Program-made: the position numbers and the translations under genes | Source of the DNA: an uncultured Alphaproteobacteria bacterium | GTDB taxonomy: Bacteria > Pseudomonadota > Alphaproteobacteria > Sphingomonadales > Sphingomonadaceae | Direction of reading: 5' to 3' | Assembly (NCBI GenBank): GCA_903934325.1 | Contig: CAIZNH010000035.1 | Location: 1 to 64,000 of the forward strand | DNA: 64,000 nt | Part shown: piece after piece, positions 49,852-58,653 of the stretch | Layout: the number at the start of each line of letters is the position of its first letter | Numbering within the stretch: the first letter of the stretch is position 1 | Notes under the pieces: generated by a model | The model's database searches: none | Told to the model about the DNA's origin: nothing | What the model saw: the letters and a program-made list of their open reading frames with translations, nothing else

Positions 49852-51450
49852 ATGCTCGAATTCCCCCTTTGGAAAAAGATCTGGCTGTGGGCGGTGACGC
49901 TGGCGGCATCCGTGCTGGCGCTGCCCAGCCTTGCCAATGTCGCCGGGATCGACTGGCCCGCCGCGCTGCCGAGCCCCGAGGTCAATCTCGGGCTGGACCT
50001 TGCGGGCGGCTCGCACCTGCTGCTCGAAGCCAAGGCCGAGGATATCCGCGCCCAGCGGCTGGAGAACATGGAAGAAACCGTGCGCCAGCTGATGCGCAAC
50101 GCTTCCCCGCGCATCCGCATCGGCGATGTCTCGACCGGCGATGGCAAGCTGTCCTTCATGCTCGACAGCCCGGCCGATATTGATCGTGCGCGCGGGCTGG
50201 TCGAGCCGGTGATGCAGGGCGCGAACCTGACCCGCGAATGGGACATGTCGGTGGTCGATGGCCAGCGCATCGTCCTCACGCCCACGCCGGCCGGGCTCGA
50301 CACCGCGCTCGACGATGCGATGGAAAGCGCCACCGAAGTCGTGCGCCGCCGTATCGACGAGCTTGGCACGCGCGAGCCGACCATCATCCGGCAGGGCGAA
50401 ACCCGCATCGTCGTGCAGGTGCCCGGCCTGCAGGATCCCGATGCGCTCAAGAGCCTGCTGGGCCAGACCGCGCAGCTCGAATTCAAGCTGGTGGATCTCA
50501 ACGCCCTGCCCGAGAATGTGCAGGCCGGCATCGCGCCTCCGGGCAGCGAGGTGTTCCCCTATGCGCCCGGCACCCCGTTGGAAGGCCGCTTCGAAGCGGT
50601 GCGCCGTCTGGGCGGGATCCGCGGCGAGAACCTCACCGGCGCGCAGTCCGGGGTCGATCCGACCAACAACCAGAACGTCGTCAACATCACCTTCGACGCG
50701 CAGGGCGGGGCCAAGTTCGCCAAGCTGACGCGCGAGAACACCGGCAAGCCCTTTGCGATCATTCTCGACGGGCAGGTGCTTTCGGCACCCCGGATCGACG
50801 AGCCGATCCTGGGCGGCCGCGCGCAGATCTCGGGCAGCTTCAACACCGAGAGCGCCAACAACCTCGCGATTGCGCTGCGCTCGGGCGCGCTGCCGGTGCC
50901 GCTGCAGGTGATCGAGGAACGCACCGTCGGGCCGGACCTTGGCGCGGATTCGATCCGCAAGGGCCTGCTGGCAATGGCGATCGGCAGCCTTGCGGTGATC
51001 GTCCTGATGGTGACGAGCTATGGCCGCTTCGGCCTCTATGCGACCGCAGCGCTGGTGCTCAACGTGCTGATGCTGCTCGGCCTGATGGCATTGGGCAGCT
51101 TCACGCTCACCCTGCCGGGGATCGCGGGCTTCGTCATCACCATCGGCGCGGCGGTGGACGCCAACGTGCTGATCAACGAACGTATCCGCGAAGAGCGCAA
51201 GCGTGGCCGCAAGGTCGTCGCCGCGGTCGAGACCGGCTACAAGGAAGCCGGCCGCGCGATTTATGACGCGAACGCCACCAACTTCATCTCCGGGGTGGCG
51301 CTGTTCGCCTTCGGCTCGGGGCCGGTCAAGGGCTTCGCGGTGGTGCTGGTGATCGGCCTGTTCACCTCGGTCTTCACCGGCGTGACCCTGACCCGCCTGT
51401 TCGTCGCCGGATGGCTGCGCAAGACGCGCCCCAACGACATCAACATCTAA
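49852..51450 (+). CDS. secD: Protein translocase subunit SecD
   Basis: A 532-residue membrane protein that, with SecF, uses the proton-motive force to pull proteins across the inner membrane after SecA. An N-terminal helix, the periplasmic P1 domain (GLDLAGGSHLLLEAKAED early) and five C-terminal helices are seen. Motifs FVITIGAAVDANVLINERIREE and ISGVALFAFGSGPVKGFA contain the family hallmarks. It follows yajC by 57 bases and precedes secF by 15. Confidence 0.96.
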   Translation: MLEFPLWKKIWLWAVTLAASVLALPSLANVAGIDWPAALPSPEVNLGLDLAGGSHLLLEAKAEDIRAQRLENMEETVRQLMRNASPRIRIGDVSTGDGKLSFMLDSPADIDRARGLVEPVMQGANLTREWDMSVVDGQRIVLTPTPAGLDTALDDAMESATEVVRRRIDELGTREPTIIRQGETRIVVQVPGLQDPDALKSLLGQTAQLEFKLVDLNALPENVQAGIAPPGSEVFPYAPGTPLEGRFEAVRRLGGIRGENLTGAQSGVDPTNNQNVVNITFDAQGGAKFAKLTRENTGKPFAIILDGQVLSAPRIDEPILGGRAQISGSFNTESANNLAIALRSGALPVPLQVIEERTVGPDLGADSIRKGLLAMAIGSLAVIVLMVTSYGRFGLYATAALVLNVLMLLGLMALGSFTLTLPGIAGFVITIGAAVDANVLINERIREERKRGRKVVAAVETGYKEAGRAIYDANATNFISGVALFAFGSGPVKGFAVVLVIGLFTSVFTGVTLTRLFVAGWLRKTRPNDINI

Positions 51451-51465
51451 AGGAGCACGAGACCG

Positions 51466-52443
51466 ATGAAACTCCTGAAGCTCGTCCCCGACGATACCAA
51501 CATCAAGTTCCTCAAACTGCGCGTGCCATTCTTCGTGATGAGCCTCGTGCTGATCTTCGGCAGCTGGACCGCGGTGCTGGTGAACGGCCTCAATTTCGGG
51601 GTCGATTTCGCCGGCGGACAGGAAGTGCGCATGACCTTCCAGGAGCGCGATGCCGCCCCGATCCCGTCCTTGCGCGAGCTGGTCGGCGGGCTCGGTTATG
51701 GCGAGCCGGTGGTGCAGGAATTCGGCGGGCCCAAGACGGTCTCGATCCGCGTCGCCCTGCCCGAAGGGACCGAGGATACGCCGGGCGCGGCTACCGCGAT
51801 CGGCCAAAAGGTGATCGCGGCGATCGCCAAGGAATATCCCGATGTCCGCACCGACGGGAACGACACGGTCTCGGGCAAGGTCGCGGGCGAATTCCGCGAT
51901 CAGGCGATCCTCGCGCTGCTGGCGGCGATGGCGGCGGTGTCGCTCTATATCTGGGTGCGGTTCGAATGGCAGTTCGGCGTCGGCGCGATGTTCGCGCTGG
52001 TGCACGACGTGTCGGTGACCGTGGGCCTGTTCGCGCTGACGCAGATGGAGTTCAGCCTGCAGATCGTCGCCGCGATCCTCGCGATCATCGGCTATTCATT
52101 GAACGACACCGTGGTGGTCTATGACCGCATCCGCGAGAACCTGAAGAAGTTCCGCAAGATGCCGATGCCGGAGCTGCTCGACCTGTCGGTCAACGAGACT
52201 CTGTCGCGCACGGTCATGACCTCGCTGGCACTGTTCCTGGCGCTGATCCCGCTGCTGATCTTCGGCCCGCCGAGCCTGTTCGGCATGGTCGCGGCGATCA
52301 CGACCGGCCTGTTCATCGGCGCCTATTCGAGCGTCTACATGGCCGGCCCGCTGCTGATCTGGATGGGGGTGACCTCGAACAGCTTCGTGCCGACCGAAAG
52401 CGCGATGGACCGTCAGGAAAAGATCGTCCGCGGGGAAGTGTGA
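51466..52443 (+). CDS. secF: Protein translocase subunit SecF
   Basis: A 325-residue partner of SecD. NGLNFGVDFAGGQEVRMTF opens the periplasmic domain, and IIGYSLNDTVVVYDRIRENL is the central SecF motif with the conserved Asp and Arg. The C-terminal helices end in VYMAGPLLIWMGV. Six membrane helices are expected in the family. The ribosome site AGGAGCACGAG precedes the ATG. Confidence 0.96.
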   Translation: MKLLKLVPDDTNIKFLKLRVPFFVMSLVLIFGSWTAVLVNGLNFGVDFAGGQEVRMTFQERDAAPIPSLRELVGGLGYGEPVVQEFGGPKTVSIRVALPEGTEDTPGAATAIGQKVIAAIAKEYPDVRTDGNDTVSGKVAGEFRDQAILALLAAMAAVSLYIWVRFEWQFGVGAMFALVHDVSVTVGLFALTQMEFSLQIVAAILAIIGYSLNDTVVVYDRIRENLKKFRKMPMPELLDLSVNETLSRTVMTSLALFLALIPLLIFGPPSLFGMVAAITTGLFIGAYSSVYMAGPLLIWMGVTSNSFVPTESAMDRQEKIVRGEV

Positions 52444-52459
52444 TTGACGGTGGCGGGGT

Positions 52460-53644
52460 TCAGGCTCCGCCCGTCAGCCGCTCATAATATTCCGCCAGCG
52501 CCGCACCGTTGGCGTCCCAGCTGAAGGCCTCCGTCAGCGCCGCCACGGCTTCGCGCGGGGGCGGGGCGTTGAGGATGGCGTTGATGCCCGCCGCCACGGC
52601 CGCAGGATTGCGTTCGACCAGCCGTCCGGCGGTGTCGCAGGTGATGAGCTCGCGCGCGCCGCCGACATCGCAGGTCACCACCGGCGTCCCGCAGGCGAGC
52701 GCCTCGACCCAGGCATTGGCGAGCCCCTCGCTCACGGTCGGCAGAACCATTGCATCGGCGGCCGACAGGATCAGCGGCATCACATCATGATCGAGCGATC
52801 CGGCGAAATGGACCCGGTCGGCCATGCCCTCGCTTGCCGCCAGCGCCCGCAGCCGCGCCTCGTCCTCGCCCTTGCCGATCAGCACCAGCCGGGCGCCGGG
52901 AATGTCCTTCAATGCCGCAATCGCGATGCCTTGCCCCTTGCGCTCGATCAGCGCGCCGACGCAGGCCAGCAGCGGGGCATTGTCGGGCATGGCAAAGCCC
53001 AGTTCCTCGGATAGCTGCCGCCGCAATTGCGTGTGTTCGAGCGGGCGGAAGCGGTCGCGATCAAGCCCGGTGTAATGGACCGTGATCTTGTCTGCATCCA
53101 TTCCCATCGCTGCCATCTGCCCGGCCAGATCGCGGCTGACGGCGAGCAGACCCGAGGCGCGGCGCGCGGCATCCAGCATCTGCTCGCGGGCAAAGCCGTG
53201 TTCGCCCCAGAAGCTGATATCGCTCCCGCGCGCCTTGATCGACAGCGGCAGGCCCATCTCCCCCGCGATGATCGCGGCAGCCGGGCCATCGGGGAAGAAG
53301 AACTGCGCGTCGATCAGATCGATCGGCGTTTCGGCGTGGATGCGCTGCACCAGCGGCAGCACCGCCCGCGCAATCGCGACCGCATTGCGCCGCGCGCCGA
53401 TGCGCGGGATCAAAGTGAAATGCGGGCGGTGGATGGTGATCCCGCCCTCGACATTCTCCGCCGGAAGATCGGCCAGCGGGCGATAGCGGCCCAGCACCAG
53501 CGGCGGCAGGCCGATCGGGTTGACCATCGTCACCCGCCAGTCGCCGCGCTTCGCCAGTGCCTCCATCGAGCGCGCCACGAAGGTGCCGAACCGCGGGTTC
53601 ACCGGGTTGGGATAGAGCGTCGCGAGGGAAAGGACGTGCTTCAC
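52460..53644 (-). CDS. Glycosyltransferase family 4 protein
   Basis: A 394-residue GT-B fold glycosyltransferase. The N-terminal acceptor domain begins VLSLATLYPNPVNPRFGTFV. The C-terminal donor domain has VGALIERKGQGIAIAAL, the conserved Glu region VLPTVSEGLANAWVEAL and ACGTPVVTCDVGGARELI. Family members make lipopolysaccharide, capsule or exopolysaccharide linkages. It is 25 bases downstream of the XRE regulator gene on the same strand. Sugar and acceptor unknown. Confidence 0.88.
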   Translation of the reverse strand: MKHVLSLATLYPNPVNPRFGTFVARSMEALAKRGDWRVTMVNPIGLPPLVLGRYRPLADLPAENVEGGITIHRPHFTLIPRIGARRNAVAIARAVLPLVQRIHAETPIDLIDAQFFFPDGPAAAIIAGEMGLPLSIKARGSDISFWGEHGFAREQMLDAARRASGLLAVSRDLAGQMAAMGMDADKITVHYTGLDRDRFRPLEHTQLRRQLSEELGFAMPDNAPLLACVGALIERKGQGIAIAALKDIPGARLVLIGKGEDEARLRALAASEGMADRVHFAGSLDHDVMPLILSAADAMVLPTVSEGLANAWVEALACGTPVVTCDVGGARELITCDTAGRLVERNPAAVAAGINAILNAPPPREAVAALTEAFSWDANGAALAEYYERLTGGA

Positions 53645-53669
53645 GGGGCAGGGCCTAGCAGCGGGCGGG

Positions 53670-54257
53670 TTAAAGCGGCCTGACCAGCATCATGGCCACC
53701 GCAATCCACGCCGGATTGTCGACCACCACCTGCTTTTGCCCCGCACCCGGCGGCAGCAGGCCGACGAGGGTGCCGCGCCGGTCGATCAGCCGCCCGAAAG
53801 CAAAGCGCCCGCCGGGGCGGGGCACGAGGCAGTCGCGGTTGATCGCGCTCTGGGTGTCCTCAGGCGCGAGCTGGCGCAGCCACACGAGGTCGCCCGGGCG
53901 ATATTCGCCCACGCTCTCGCTTACCATCAGTACCAGCGGGGGCGGGGCGTCGGGGGTCTCGGCAAGTTCGCTCGGCAGTACGGCGGCGCGGGGGAAGGTG
54001 AGGGCGGAGGCACCGCCCGCGGCCAGTTCCGCCACGATCTGGGCCGTGCCCGACGGGCCGGTCTCGGCGCGCATCAGGCTCGCCGGATCGACGCCGAGGG
54101 CGGCGGCAATGCGGTTCATCCAGATCAGCGAGAGTTGCCGGGTGCCGGTCTCCAGCCGCCCGATGGTCTGCGCGGTGGTGGGCGGTACGCAGGCGGCGGC
54201 GAGATCGGCGAGGGTCAGTCCCTTGGCCTTCCGGATGTCGCGGATGCGGTTGAGCAT
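53670..54257 (-). CDS. XRE-type regulator with S24-like C-terminal domain
   Basis: A 195-residue DNA-binding protein. The N-terminal helix-turn-helix covers residues 1-62 (LADLAAACVPPTTAQTIGRLETG). The C-terminal half has the S24/LexA-like strand VGEYRPGDLVWLRQ and a late RFAFGRLIDRRG. A clean catalytic Ser-Lys pair is not evident. The start at 54257 begins the helix-turn-helix. It is divergent from the DUF6456 gene; the 93-base gap between them holds an AACC/GGTT palindrome suited to autoregulation. The glycosyltransferase gene follows. Confidence 0.8.
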   Translation of the reverse strand: MLNRIRDIRKAKGLTLADLAAACVPPTTAQTIGRLETGTRQLSLIWMNRIAAALGVDPASLMRAETGPSGTAQIVAELAAGGASALTFPRAAVLPSELAETPDAPPPLVLMVSESVGEYRPGDLVWLRQLAPEDTQSAINRDCLVPRPGGRFAFGRLIDRRGTLVGLLPPGAGQKQVVVDNPAWIAVAMMLVRPL

Positions 54258-54276
54258 GGAGGGTGTCGTCCAAATT

Positions 54277-54289
54277 AACCAATACGGTT
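54277..54289. promoter_or_regulatory. AACC-N5-GGTT palindrome between XRE and DUF6456 genes
   Basis: A short dyad in the AT-rich gap between two divergent genes, one of which encodes an XRE regulator. Such regulators usually bind next to their own start. The assignment is contextual only. Confidence 0.35.
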
Positions 54290-54350
54290 TTTTCTTTACT
54301 ACAAATGTGCCGCTTTGGCAAGTCTTGCCGCAAGCAAAGGGAGACGACAC

Positions 54351-54830
54351 ATGAAGCGCCAACTGGTTGAACACGAACTCACCGCCGAAGGTCCGCTGCG
54401 CGGGGCCCGCCGCCCGGGCACGCGCGCGGTGCGCACGGTTACCGTCAATCTCGCCGAAAGCCCGATCGCCTGGCTTCATGCGCGCGGGCACATCAATGCG
54501 CGGCTGTTCGATGCGGGCGAGGCGCTGCGCAATGATTACGAACGCGCACAGCTTTCCGCCAACATCACCATGCGCTGGGATCCTGTGCGGGTGAAGACCA
54601 CCGGCGAGCGCGGGTTCACGCCGACCGAACGGCAAGTCGCCGCGCGCCAGCGGTTCGACGGGGCGATCAAGGCCGCCGGCAAGGGGCTGGAGGATGTGCT
54701 GTGGCGCGTGGTCTGCGCGGGCGAGGCGCTGCCTGAAGCCGAAAAGACCCTCGGCTGGCCGGCGCGCAGCGGCAAGCTGGTGCTCAGAATCGCGCTGGAA
54801 CGGGTGGCGGAGTTTTACCGCATCACCTGA
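54351..54830 (+). CDS. DUF6456 domain protein
   Basis: A 159-residue protein of the alphaproteobacterial DUF6456 family. It contains ESPIAWLHARGHINARLFDA, then QRFDGAIKAAGKGLEDVLWR and EKTLGWPARSGKLVLRIAL. The pattern resembles the C-terminal domain of larger helix-turn-helix proteins, but here it stands alone. It is divergent from the XRE gene and convergent with uup. An AAAGGGAG ribosome site decides the ATG at 54351. A regulatory or DNA-linked role is plausible but unproven. Confidence 0.75.
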   Translation: MKRQLVEHELTAEGPLRGARRPGTRAVRTVTVNLAESPIAWLHARGHINARLFDAGEALRNDYERAQLSANITMRWDPVRVKTTGERGFTPTERQVAARQRFDGAIKAAGKGLEDVLWRVVCAGEALPEAEKTLGWPARSGKLVLRIALERVAEFYRIT

Positions 54831-54837
54831 GGGTGCC

Positions 54838-56682
54838 TTAACCCTCGACCATCTCGGCCAGCATCAGCCAGCGCTCTTCGGCCGCGTCCTTTTCGGCGCG
54901 GGCATTGGCGATCCCGGCGCTGATCGTGGCAAAGCGCTGGGGATCGCGGGTGTAGAGCTCGGGATCGCCCAGCAGCGCCTCGCCCTTGGCGATGGCGGCT
55001 TCCAGTTCCTCGATGCGTTTCGGCAGGATCTCGTAGTCGCGCTGGTCCTTGTAGGACAATCGCGGTGCGGAAGGCGTCTTTGTAGGAAGGGGCTTTTGCC
55101 CCCCCTCCAGGGTCGGTTTGACCCCCTCTTGACCCCCTCTTGACCCCCCTTTGACCCCGGTTTGGGGGGCCTTTCGCCGCGCTTCCCAATCGGCGTATCC
55201 GCCCGCGATAATATCCACCTTGCCCGACCCGTCGAGCCCGAGGGTGATGGTGACGGTGCGGTCGAGGAAGTCGCGATCATGGCTGACGATCAGCACGGTG
55301 CCGTCGAAGTCTGCGATGACTTCCTGAAGAAGATCAAGGGTTTCGAGATCGAGATCATTGGTCGGCTCGTCCAGTACCAGCAGATTTGCGGTGCGCGCGA
55401 ATTCGCGGGCCAGCAAAAGCCGCGAGCGTTCGCCGCCCGAAAGAATACCGACTTTGGTGTCGACGAGGCCGGGATCGAATAGGAAATCCTTGAGATAGGC
55501 CTGCACGTGCTTGCGCACACCGCGCACGTCGATCCAGTCGCCGCCCTCGGCCAGAATCTGGCGCACCGTCGCCCCCGGTTCGAGCAGCTTCCTCTGCTGG
55601 TCGATCATCACCCCTGAAAACGTGCGGGCATGGGTGACGCTGCCGGTGTCGCTTTCGAGTTCTTTGGTGAGCAATTTCAACAGCGTGGTCTTGCCCGCGC
55701 CATTCGAGCCGACGATCCCGATGCGGTCCCCGTTCTGGATCCGCAGGGTGAACGGCTTGATGATGGGGCGATCACCATAAGTCTTTGAAATATTGTCCGC
55801 GACAATCACCGACTTGGACTTGAAATCATCATCGCCAGCGAGTTTCAGCTTGGCCGTCCCCGCACCCGCAATCATCGCCGCCCTGACAGCGCGCATCTGG
55901 TATAGCTTTTCCAGCCGACCCTGGTTGCGCTTGCGCCTCGCGGTGACCCCGCGCTCTAACCAGTGGGCCTCGATTTTCAGTTTTGCATCAAGGCGTTCCG
56001 CCGCACGCGCCTCTTCGGCATAGACCGTCTCTTCCCACGCCTCATAGCCGCCGAAGCCTACCTCCTTGCGCCGCAAGGTGCCGCGATCGAGCCACAGGGT
56101 GGCGCGCGTCAGGCGGGTGAGGAAGGTGCGATCGTGGGAAATGGTGATGAAGGCCCCGCGATAGCGCGAGAGCCAGTCCTCCAGCCAGTCGATCGCGGCC
56201 AGATCGAGGTGGTTGGTCGGCTCGTCCAGAAGGAGCAGATCAGGCTCCTGCGCCAGTGCCCTGGCAATCGCGGCGCGGCGCTTTTCGCCCCCGCTGGCAG
56301 TGGCGGCGGGGCGGCTCATGTCGATGCCGAGCTGTCCGGCAATCGCCTCCACCTCATGCGCTGCGGGGGCATCCTCGCCGCCTGTCGCAAAGTCCATGAG
56401 GGTCGAAAACGGCGTGAAATCAGGGTCCTGCTCAAGGAACACGATGCGCGTCCCGGGCTTGATCCGGCGCTGTCCGCGGTCGGCATCGATCTTGCCGGTG
56501 ATGAGCCGCAGCAGCGTCGTCTTGCCCGCGCCGTTGCGCCCGATCAGCGCCAGCCGGTCTCCGGGCAGCACGTGCAGATCGATCGGTGCCGCGCCGGTGG
56601 TGGGCGTCGGCCCGCCGAACAGCCAGCGTCCGCCCTGTTGCAGGGCCATGCCTTCGAGCGAGAAGATGGGAGGTTGCGCCAT
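54838..56682 (-). CDS. uup: ABC-F family ATPase (Uup type)
   Basis: A 614-residue soluble ABC-F protein with two ATPase domains. The first Walker A is GRNGAGKTT near 49 with signature ASGGEKRR; the second is GSNGAGKTT near 325 with signature LSGGERSR. They are joined by the charged ABC-F linker (about 215-265). The C-terminal helical coiled coil (LPKRIEELEAAIAKGEALL) binds branched DNA in Uup. ABC-F proteins act on the ribosome or DNA junctions and have no membrane part. An unusual Gly/Lys-rich stretch (about 507-542) between the second ATPase and the coiled coil is encoded by an 11-base tandem repeat. Confidence 0.93.
   Translation of the reverse strand: MAQPPIFSLEGMALQQGGRWLFGGPTPTTGAAPIDLHVLPGDRLALIGRNGAGKTTLLRLITGKIDADRGQRRIKPGTRIVFLEQDPDFTPFSTLMDFATGGEDAPAAHEVEAIAGQLGIDMSRPAATASGGEKRRAAIARALAQEPDLLLLDEPTNHLDLAAIDWLEDWLSRYRGAFITISHDRTFLTRLTRATLWLDRGTLRRKEVGFGGYEAWEETVYAEEARAAERLDAKLKIEAHWLERGVTARRKRNQGRLEKLYQMRAVRAAMIAGAGTAKLKLAGDDDFKSKSVIVADNISKTYGDRPIIKPFTLRIQNGDRIGIVGSNGAGKTTLLKLLTKELESDTGSVTHARTFSGVMIDQQRKLLEPGATVRQILAEGGDWIDVRGVRKHVQAYLKDFLFDPGLVDTKVGILSGGERSRLLLAREFARTANLLVLDEPTNDLDLETLDLLQEVIADFDGTVLIVSHDRDFLDRTVTITLGLDGSGKVDIIAGGYADWEARRKAPQTGVKGGSRGGQEGVKPTLEGGQKPLPTKTPSAPRLSYKDQRDYEILPKRIEELEAAIAKGEALLGDPELYTRDPQRFATISAGIANARAEKDAAEERWLMLAEMVEG
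55118..55161. repeat. Four 11-base tandem repeats inside uup
   Basis: Units begin at 55118, 55129, 55140 and 55151. The first two are identical (TTGACCCCCTC) and the others differ at one to a few bases. Because 11 is not divisible by 3, gain or loss of one copy would shift the uup frame before its C-terminal coiled coil. A GGGGC/GCCCC hairpin and a run of seven C residues lie just upstream on the plus strand (about 55090-55106). Confidence 0.85.
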
Positions 56683-56786
56683 GGCGCGCGGTGCCTAGAG
56701 ACTTGCGCGCGCGCTGCCAAGGCGGTTCAGTCCCGCGAAAGCTGCCGGGGTGCATTGGCGCGGCTTACCGGAGGAAAACACCTATC

Positions 56787-57536
56787 ATGATCCGTCCCGC
56801 ACTTGCCGCAATCGCTGCCAGCTCGCTCGCTCTGTCGGGTGCTGCGCTCGCCGAACCCGTGATCGAAATCGAGGCCAAGGGCCTGGTGGTCGAACTCACC
56901 GTCAGCGAAAGCGTCTCGGTTGCTCCCGATATCGCCACCATCGGCGCGGGCGTCACCACCGATGCGCCGACCGCCACCGAGGCACTGCGCCAGAACTCGG
57001 CTGCGATGGCCAAGGTGGTCGCCCGCATCAAGGCACTGGGCGTTGCCGAGCAGGACATCCAGACCACCGGCATCAACCTCAATGCCCGCTATGATTACGA
57101 CCAGACCACCCAGCGTCAGGTGTTCCGCGGCTATCAGGCCTCCAACCGGGTGAGCGTGATCCTGCGCAAGATCGACAATGCCGGGCGCGTGCTTGATGCG
57201 CTGGTCGAGGCGGGCGCGAACGACCTGTCCGGCCCCAGCTTCTCGATCGAGAACGACGCCGCCGCCAAGGACGCCGCCCGCAAGCGCGCGATCGAAAAGG
57301 CCAAGGCGCGGGTCGATGAATATGCGACGATGTTCGGCTATGACCGGGCCAAGGTGCTGTGGATCAGCGAGAGCATCGAAAGCCGCGGCCCGATGCCCGA
57401 AATGGCGATGATGCGCGCCAGCGCCGACATGGTCGCCGCCGCTCCGCCGCCAGTGCAGCCGGGCATGGTCTCCACCGGGATCAGCATGTCGTTCAAGTTC
57501 GAGCTGGTGAATGACGCAGCGCCGAGTGCGCCGTGA
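56787..57536 (+). CDS. SIMPL (DUF541) domain periplasmic protein
   Basis: A 249-residue exported protein with a signal peptide ending near ALAEPV. The SIMPL domain runs from VSESVSVAPDIATIGAGV through IKALGVAEQDIQTTGINL to the end. The family includes the E. coli oxidative-stress protein YggE; its molecular action is unclear. A GGAGGAAAA ribosome site decides the start. It is divergent from uup. Confidence 0.88.
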   Translation: MIRPALAAIAASSLALSGAALAEPVIEIEAKGLVVELTVSESVSVAPDIATIGAGVTTDAPTATEALRQNSAAMAKVVARIKALGVAEQDIQTTGINLNARYDYDQTTQRQVFRGYQASNRVSVILRKIDNAGRVLDALVEAGANDLSGPSFSIENDAAAKDAARKRAIEKAKARVDEYATMFGYDRAKVLWISESIESRGPMPEMAMMRASADMVAAAPPPVQPGMVSTGISMSFKFELVNDAAPSAP

Positions 57537-57584
57537 CATCATTCACACCTTGTTCAATGCTGCATAGCTAGGCATGGGGCCATT

Positions 57585-57899
57585 ATGAACGCTCGCCGCT
57601 CCTCTTGTGCTGCTCTGCTTGTCGCCCTGTGCGCGGCAGGGCTGGCTGTGCCCGGGGCGGCGCAGGAGCAATCGCTCAGCGATCAGGGCGAAGCGCGGCG
57701 CGAGGCGCAGGCGGGCACCCAGCTGTCGCTGCGCGAGATCGAGCGGCGCATCCTGCCGCAGATGCAGGGCAGCGAATATCTCGGCCCGGCCTACGATTCG
57801 ACGGCGCGGGCCTACCGGCTCAAGTTCATCCGCGAAGGCCGGGTGACCTATGTCGATGTCGATGCGCGCACCGGCCGCGTCATCGGCCGTTCGCGCTGA
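57585..57899 (+). CDS. Small periplasmic PepSY-like protein
   Basis: A 104-residue protein with a signal peptide ending near GAAQEQ. The rest, LREIERRILPQM then YRLKFIREGRVTYVDVDARTG, has the helix and three-strand pattern of PepSY domains. It lies 76 bases before a response-regulator gene with its kinase. In sphingomonads and other proteobacteria such small PepSY proteins are found next to PhoPQ/QseBC-like systems and may modulate the kinase from the periplasm. Confidence 0.75.
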   Translation: MNARRSSCAALLVALCAAGLAVPGAAQEQSLSDQGEARREAQAGTQLSLREIERRILPQMQGSEYLGPAYDSTARAYRLKFIREGRVTYVDVDARTGRVIGRSR

Positions 57900-57975
57900 G
57901 CGCCCGTTTGCTTGACGCTGGCGCGGCAAAGGCGCACCAAATCACGCAAAACACGCAGCAGGGAAGTGGTGAAGC

Positions 57976-58653
57976 ATGCGAATTCTGATCGTCGAGGATG
58001 AGCCCACGCTGGGCGCGCAGCTCAAGTCGACGCTGGAGCATAACGGCTATGCGGTCGATCTGTCGGTCGATGGCGAGGACGGGCACTACATGGGCTCGAG
58101 CGAGGATTACGATGCCGTGATCCTCGATCTGGGCCTGCCGGAAATCGACGGCCTGACAGTGCTGGGCATGTGGCGGCGCGAAGGGCGCACTTTCCCGGTG
58201 CTGGTGCTGACCGCGCGGGACTCGTGGTCCGACAAGGTCGCAGGTCTCGATGCAGGTGCGGACGACTATCTCGCCAAGCCGTTCCAGACCGAAGAGCTGA
58301 TCGCCCGCCTGCGCGCGCTGATCCGCCGTGCTTCGGGCAACACTTCGTCCGAACTGACCGCCGGCGATGTCCGGCTGGACACGCGCTCGGGCCGCGTCAC
58401 GCTGGGCGGCGAGCCGGTGAAGCTCACCGCGCAGGAATACAAGCTCCTGTCCTACCTCATGCACCACAAGGGCAAGGTGGTGAGCCGCACGGAGCTGATC
58501 GAGCATATCTATGATCAGGATTTCGACCGGGATTCGAACACCATCGAAGTCTTCGTTACCCGCATCCGCAAGAAGCTTGGCGCAGACGTGATTACGACCA
58601 TCCGTGGCCTCGGTTACAGCCTCGACGACCCCGCCGAAGCCCCGCGCGCCTGA
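57976..58653 (+). CDS. OmpR-family response regulator
   Basis: A 225-residue regulator with an intact receiver: the acidic pair in LIVEDEPTLG, phosphoacceptor Asp51 in VILDLGLPEIDG, LVLTARDSW with the switch Thr, and LAKPFQTEEL with the conserved Lys. The C-terminal winged helix runs from LTAQEYKLLSYL to TIRGLGYSLD. It resembles the QseB/PhoP group. The kinase gene starts within its 3' end. It probably controls envelope functions; targets unknown. Confidence 0.93.
   Translation: MRILIVEDEPTLGAQLKSTLEHNGYAVDLSVDGEDGHYMGSSEDYDAVILDLGLPEIDGLTVLGMWRREGRTFPVLVLTARDSWSDKVAGLDAGADDYLAKPFQTEELIARLRALIRRASGNTSSELTAGDVRLDTRSGRVTLGGEPVKLTAQEYKLLSYLMHHKGKVVSRTELIEHIYDQDFDRDSNTIEVFVTRIRKKLGADVITTIRGLGYSLDDPAEAPRA

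Noticed and set aside
49795-52005. Minus-strand frame of 736 codons across secD and secF
   Set aside because: Antisense to two unmistakable genes; crosses their boundary and has no recognisable domain.
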